From Liopterus haemorrhoidalis (taxonomy: Eukaryota > Arthropoda > Insecta > Coleoptera > Dytiscidae): a stretch of DNA of 64,000 nucleotides. The position numbers were made by a program, and so were the translations under genes. Below, piece after piece: positions 58,673 through 64,000 of the stretch (position 1 is its first letter; every line of letters begins with the position of its first letter). The stretch spans positions 56,837,201-56,901,200 of the forward strand of contig OZ020616.1 in assembly GCA_963971575.1 (NCBI GenBank). The letters run 5' to 3'. The notes under the pieces were generated by a model that had not been told where the DNA came from, did not search any database, and saw nothing but the letters and a program-made list of their open reading frames with translations.

Positions 58673-58990
58673 ACTGATTTACTATTTGTTCATTATACAC
58701 AAAGCGAATAAATGCCAGTAATTGAGCCTTTCCGCTTATGTCCGTTGACTCATCTATTTGATTTTTTTTTACTAATACATAAAAATACTAATTCTTAGAT
58801 GAATTTAGTTGGGATAGTTTACAGTTTACACTGTACTTCGCGACAGCCCTAAACTGATGTTGCGGCACCCCGGTTGAAAATCACTGCAGTAAGCTCTCAG
58901 TCAAAAACTCGTGTGTTGTTTCGAAAATGTACGGCCTATAATTAATTTTGCACGTCGTACAACTTATTTATACTTCTTTTATTTCAGAAA

Positions 58991-61900
58991 ATGGAACGTT
59001 TCCAGCCTCCAGATCAGTTATTAAACAGCCTTAAATGCGAATTATGCCGAGAATATCTTTCTTACCCTCCCATAACTCTTCATGCGGATACAGGTAGTGT
59101 TTGCGGCCGATGTCCTGCCTTGGAAGCTGAACGAAATATAACTCCACTAAGGGAAAGCAACTATGAGAAGGTGGCTCGTAACCTCCTACTCTTCCCTTGC
59201 CGCTACGAACCACAGGGATGTCAACAATTGCTTACTATGGACGAAGTCCCAGAACACGAAGATAGATGTCATCTTAAACCATTTTTCTGCCCAATTTTAC
59301 CACTAGGTAGGTAAATATTTCTGTCTAAATACTGGTTAGTGGAATTCGTGGTGTCGTTGCAGACTGGTTTAGTTCATACCTTACAAATAGATTCCAGTTT
59401 GTACAGTTGTCTTTCAAAGATGGAAAAGGTAATATAAGAGATGAAAAGTCAGGTCTTCTTCCCATTAATCTCGGTGTTCCCCAGGGATCTGTCTTAGGCC
59501 CCATTCTATTCCTACTATTTATAAATGATATTACTTATTATATCAATTATCATCTAACAATGTTCGCCGACGATACATCCGTTGTTCTATCAGGCAAAAA
59601 TAACGTAGAAATAAATGAAAAAATAATCCCTCTTATACATGAACTCAACAACTGGTTCCTGTTTAATAAATTATACTTAAATGCCTCCAAAACTAACTAT
59701 ATGATCTTTAGAACTTTGCAAAGTAATAGTCAAATTAATATAAATATTAAAATAAATAATGAATATCTAAAATCAGAAAATTAAACAAAATTTTTAGGCC
59801 TGTACATAGATGAACATTTAAGTTGGAAATCCCACTGTCAAAACTACTAAAATCATTAAATTCAGCTCACTTTAAAATAAAAAATTTTAAAAATATTGTA
59901 GATCATGAGACCATTATTAAATTTTATTATGCCAAATTTTATAGTAGGTTTAAGTATGGAATATGCTTTTGGGGATCATCAACTATGGCAGATGACATAT
60001 TTATTTCCCAGAAAAGAATAATACGTTGTATAGCAAACAAAAGACGCACTGAATCATGCAGACCTCTTTTTGTAAAATACAAATTATTAACAGTTCCTGG
60101 TATTTACATCTTAGAGTTGCTGGTCTATGTATTTAAAAATCAAATATACTTTGCTCGCCATTTGAACCAGCATTCATCTAACACCAGGAGGAAAAGATTG
60201 TTTCAGAACTCCAGCAAACATGCTGGAACTGACAAAAAAATCACCAAAAACTGTTGGTATTAAATTATTTAATTCAGTGCCATTCCATGTCAGAAATGAA
60301 ACGCAGTTTGCTGTATTTAAGCGGAAGATTAAGGTATTTCTTATAGAGCATTATGTATATTCAATTAATGAATTCTTAAAATCTTGTAAGGACTGGTGTA
60401 GTCATGCCAATGGGGAACATTGATTTTGGGTAATTTAATGTATGATTTTATTGTTTTATCAATTGTATAACTTGTTTTACTTATCAAAATCTGTGTAAAA
60501 TTATAAATTTGTTTATAAAGTATTTATGTATTTAAAGTATTAATAAATATTATTATTATTTAATGGAACGTTACAGTGGAAGTTCCACCAATGTGTTGCA
60601 CCATAATCACATATTATTTGCAATAATTGAAACGTATCACTTGCGTTTTTCACTTTCAAACTACTATTTTAGACAAAGAATATTTTCATACCCATTTGTT
60701 CCATTTTTCCCATTCACAACTAGAAACGTTTTCGAACGTTCGTCTTCGCAAATTGATTTTATAAGTTTTTCATGAACAAAATTGCGTAATAAACTTTTGT
60801 AACTGTTCAAGCACACAAACTTAAATTCAATAATATCCGAAACAACGCAGACAGGTAATAATTTATCACATCACTATTTGTCACTTAATCATCAAATTAA
60901 TAATTTAAACAAAACACTGCAAAAATGCAACAAAGCAAGATCCCAATAAAATAACAAAAAAAAATATTATAAAGACATGCGCGAATCCCACTTCTGATGT
61001 AAAAAATTATGGGATTTATTGTTTAAATAAAACTCAAGTTGTTCACAGACTATTTTATTCTAAGTATTCACTCTTACAACGTAAGAAAATATCTGATCTC
61101 TCTATCAAATTCTACGTGTGTTTTATAAAAACCAATTACTGTAATGAGCCGTCATCATTATCGTTAATGAGTCGTCATCATTAGTGGGTTCAGATTACGG
61201 ATTGCATCTAAATAACATTTTATGGTGACGTAACAGGGCTTCGTGGAAGTCTAAATGCTAACATATATGTAGCGAAAATTTCATAAAAAAAATATCTTAT
61301 AAAAATATAACCCATAATCGGGTCTATTCTGTATCTTAAAAAGTTAAAAATTAACCTCAAGGTCGAAGTTAAAAGATTTTAACCACGCTTTACAATATTT
61401 TGGTATTCTGTAACTCTATGACGTTTAAATTTTAACCTCGATGTGGTTATTTCAGTAGGTTATAATCAGAATTTTAACTCCAGCCAAATACATGACGTTA
61501 ACTTTTAACCAGCTGTAATTTTAACCTCTAAACGTCAAATAGCCAGAAAAAATGCATTTTTAGAATTAATCATGGCAAGGCTGTTTATTTTAAAGCAATT
61601 ATTACTAGAACAAATTGAACATCAAGAGATTAATACGTAAAAAATTAATATAGGTGAATAAAAAAAATATAAAAATGCTTTTTAGGAGATTTTTAATCAG
61701 TTCGAATAGACCATATTAGTAACTACGTCACAAAATGGGATTCAGTGCTGCCGTCTCGCGGTTGGATTCCTTTTATTTGAATTTAGCATGTTGTTTTTGT
61801 TAAATTGTATTTTGGAAATATAAATTAAGTTTTCAAAGTAAGAGAATGCTTCACATCAAAACTACAAGTCAATATTTATTTATTAAAATTCTTATTTTAT

Positions 61901-63860
61901 ACATTATAATTTAATATGTCATTATTTTTGCAGAACAATATTATTTTGCAGGTTAATTTTGAAAAATTTACGTTAATAATCGTTATTGTGGCAAGTAACA
62001 TAGCAATTAGTGTGTGTGCCATATCTAAATGGTTTAAAGGAATAATATGTTGTTTTTAATTTTCCATTATTGTTTTTCATTTTCATCTGTCAAAAACGAA
62101 CAAATTTGCAATTAATAATGTAGATGTAATTGTTACAATTTGGAGCAAAACAATACACCAATATGCATTCTAAAACAAAATATTAATGATTACTTAGTGT
62201 TAATTAAATAAATACTAAAGATATTCCGATTTTCATATTATTTAAAAACGTAACCTATAAATATATCTTCGAATCCTTATTTATATATTTATAAAATCAT
62301 TATTCTATAATATAAAGTGTCTGGACTGTATATATTAGTATATATTTATCAAAAATACATATTTTATGCTCCAAAATTGAAAATATTTATAAAATTAAGG
62401 TAACAAAAGTAATGTTCCATGTATTTTACACTTCAAAAGGACTCAGCTCTCAGATGGCAGCACATGTATGTGACGACACACTAATATGGTCTATTAAACA
62501 TCCTTCTGACGTCACTCACAGTGGCGCCCGCATGCGCCGCATGCCTTGTATGCCCGTCAGCGCCGGCTCTGAGTAACTACTTTTTATTTTAATTTATTTT
62601 ATAATTTCAGGTAATTGTCCTTGGCTAGGATCTCCTAGAGAATGTCACATGCATTTTGCAACCACCCATCAGGATTTTCTACTTGAAGGAAATATATTTG
62701 AAATGAATTTATTAGAGAGTCATCGAGTAAATTATCTTCTGCCGAATTTCAACTCACTCTTTTTACTCCACAACGAATATTTGGATGAAGACTCTGAGTA
62801 TTTCTCTTGTCTTTACCAAATAACACCAATGGAAAACAAAACTTACTTATATACTCTTGAATTCAGCTCAGGAGATGGTCTAAAACAATTTTCATCAGAA
62901 GAAAAAGAAGTATTGAGTTATAGAGATACCAATAAATCAGATGGATTTAAATTAAATGTTATAGAAATAAGGTGTAAGTTAGAATACTGTATTATGATAA
63001 CCTGTAAAATTAATATAACAGAATCAATAACTCTACCAAACCCCGTAGAGATAGATATAGAAGAAGAAGAAGAAGAAGAAGAAATACCAGTGTATAAAAC
63101 AGAAAATGATAAAATTCTACTTGATCTTGAATGCCCAGTATGCCAAGAATTTATGATTCCACCTATTTATCAATGTCAAACTGGTCATTCGATTTGTGGT
63201 ATCTGTAAACCACAACTACGTGAATGTCCATCTTGTAGAGGAAAATTAGGAGAAACCCGAAATTTTACTCTAGAAAAATTAACAGAACATATAATGTATC
63301 AATGTAAAAATCGATACAATGGTTGCGATTTTAAGGCTAATTGTACCGACATAAAAAAACATGAACAAGAATGTAAGTTTTCTGCTTTAAAATGTCCTTT
63401 TGCTGATCACCTAGATTGTCCTTGGAAAGGATTACGTAAAAAAATTATTTCACACACTAAAGAATCGCACAACGAAAACGAATATTTAATTTCTGAACCT
63501 TTGTATGTTATAAATAATTTTAATTCTGAGGAAAATGGTGAAAAACAAGTACTTACTGAAGTTTTTGGAGAGCTTTTTAGGGTACGTTTAGGTTATGGTA
63601 ATGAAAAGAAAAAGGTCTACGCCACTGTACAGTTCATAGGTTCACAGGAAGAAGCCAAGACTTTTATGTATGAAGCTGTTGTAACAGATCTTAATAAGAA
63701 AAATTTGATTTTATTGTCTAAAAAATTTTGTGGAAGTTTCAATGATAAAAAAAATGATATTAGTCATTGTTCAGTATGGCCTTTAGAAATGGTAATGCCT
63801 TTTATGGTCGATGGGGCTCTTCATATGAAATATAAAATTACTCAAGTCAAAAACTTTTGA
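58991..63860 (+). CDS. Double SINA/SIAH-like RING protein
   Basis: Two coding exons, 58991-59306 and 62611-63860, join in phase 1 to 521 residues. The protein holds two successive SIAH modules. Module 1: degenerate RING (Cys16, Cys19, His31, Cys38, Cys41, later ligands absent), SIAH zinc finger (C70, C77, H89, C93; C100, C108, H120, H125), then a TRAF-like SINA domain to about 245. An acidic Glu run (about 256-263) follows. Module 2: complete C3HC4 RING (C280, C283, C294, H298, C301, C304, C311, C314), SIAH finger (C337, C344, H356, C360; C367, C375, H387, H392) and a second SINA domain to the end. SINA/SIAH proteins are E3 ubiquitin ligases (family knowledge). An acceptor (TTTATTTCAG) just before the ATG implies a non-coding upstream exon. 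Confidence 0.93.
59318..60562 (+). mobile_element. 5'-truncated Jockey/CR1-like LINE
   Basis: The reverse-transcriptase frame reads VADWFSSYLTNRFQFVQLSF, GVPQGSVLGPILFLLFINDI and the catalytic MFADDTSV. It breaks at a stop near 59782, then continues in another frame with FLGLYIDEHLSWKSH and, from 59823, YGICFWGSS and CRPLFVKYKLLTVPGIYILE. Another frameshift near 60230 follows. The element ends in an AATAAATATTATTATTATT tail. It lies in intron 1 of the SINA-like gene, same strand, starting about 12 nt after the donor. Confidence 0.9.
60563..61319. other. SINA intron stretch without features
   Basis: AT-rich intron sequence with no recognised repeat or coding region. Confidence 0.5.
61320..61713. 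mobile_element. Possible MITE with GGTCTATTC termini
   Basis: GGGTCTATTCTGTATC and the inverted TTCGAATAGACC are possible ends. The interior has several TTTTAACC and AGTTAAAA-type inverted repeats. No target duplication is clear, and the right end overlaps the family E end. Confidence 0.4.
61707..62494. repeat. Family E element, copy 2
   Basis: The inverted ends share TAGACCATATTAGT, and TACGTCACA-like sequence follows on one side with TGTCGTCACATAC on the other. The right two-thirds match 49735-50140 and 50740-50757. It contains the empty site of the MITE at 50141-50739. Non-coding; in intron 1 of the SINA-like gene. Confidence 0.8.
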
Positions 63861-63985
63861 GTTCAGTTTTAATTTAGATCGCTTTTTTGATGCTGGATTT
63901 TCCAAAGAACAGTTTAACTATATCACCCCTCCCTTAGAAATTGGAAAATATGAAATTTTATTATTATATATTAATTTATACTTAA

Positions 63986-63991
63986 AATAAA
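63986..63991 (+). promoter_or_regulatory. SINA-like gene polyadenylation signal
   Basis: AATAAA about 125 nt after the stop codon, right at the window end; the cleavage site would fall at or beyond the edge. Confidence 0.5.
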
Positions 63992-64000
63992 TACTTGATT

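Noticed and set aside
58401..58721. 106-residue frame before the SINA-like gene
   Set aside because: It runs through the family A repeat with its CAGA tract, and has no recognisable domain.

Overview
The window is AT-rich animal nuclear DNA, almost certainly from an insect. It has spliced genes with GT-AG introns, two muscle calponin-family genes, an ASK1-type MAP3K, a SINA/SIAH-type RING protein, and a very high load of class II transposon relics (hAT, Tc1/mariner, piggyBac, MULE and PIF/Harbinger-like) with some LINE debris. There are no operons, phage or CRISPR. I cannot name the species from sequence alone.

Layout. 1-17.4 kb is gene-free and built from nested transposons and satellites: a hAT inside a hAT (902-2100), a pair of inverted element copies (3908-5403 and 10492-11188) of which one carries an 852-bp pure (TG)n tract, a broken mariner with a foldback MITE inside it (11198-12985), and a TATG-type higher-order satellite (14.9-15.6 kb). 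17.4-27.0 kb holds a minus-strand myophilin/transgelin-like gene of four coding exons, with mariner, piggyBac and other MITEs and a 5S rRNA-like pseudogene in its introns. 29.3-34.1 kb holds a plus-strand muscle protein 20 (Mp20) gene. The two are divergent paralogues with the same exon design: a tiny first coding exon, a phase-0 intron, a 121-nt third exon, and a last exon encoding a calponin repeat. 34.8-53.2 kb is a complete 17-exon Ask1 (MAP3K5/15-like) gene whose exons join in frame into about 1401 residues. 59.0-63.9 kb is a two-coding-exon gene encoding two SINA/SIAH modules fused in one 521-residue protein, the first with a degenerate RING.

Function. Myophilin and Mp20 are actin-associated muscle proteins and may share cis-regulatory DNA in the roughly 2 kb between their putative start sites; that space has been invaded by a piggyBac MITE and a mariner derivative. 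Ask1 is a stress-activated MAP3K that feeds JNK and p38. The SINA-like protein is probably a ubiquitin-ligase component. Nothing in the sequence ties Ask1 or the SINA gene functionally to the muscle genes.

The most unusual signals are: the SINA-SINA fusion; a motif of about 40 bp (GTGAGGACCTTTTTTTGCTC then ATCACTTG-ATTTGG) that recurs inside many MITEs with different termini; two hAT MITEs side by side in overlapping 8-bp target sites; the 426-unit TG expansion in one of two sister element copies; and several insertions whose empty site is preserved in a second copy within the same window. All calls come from reading the sequence; no database search was possible.
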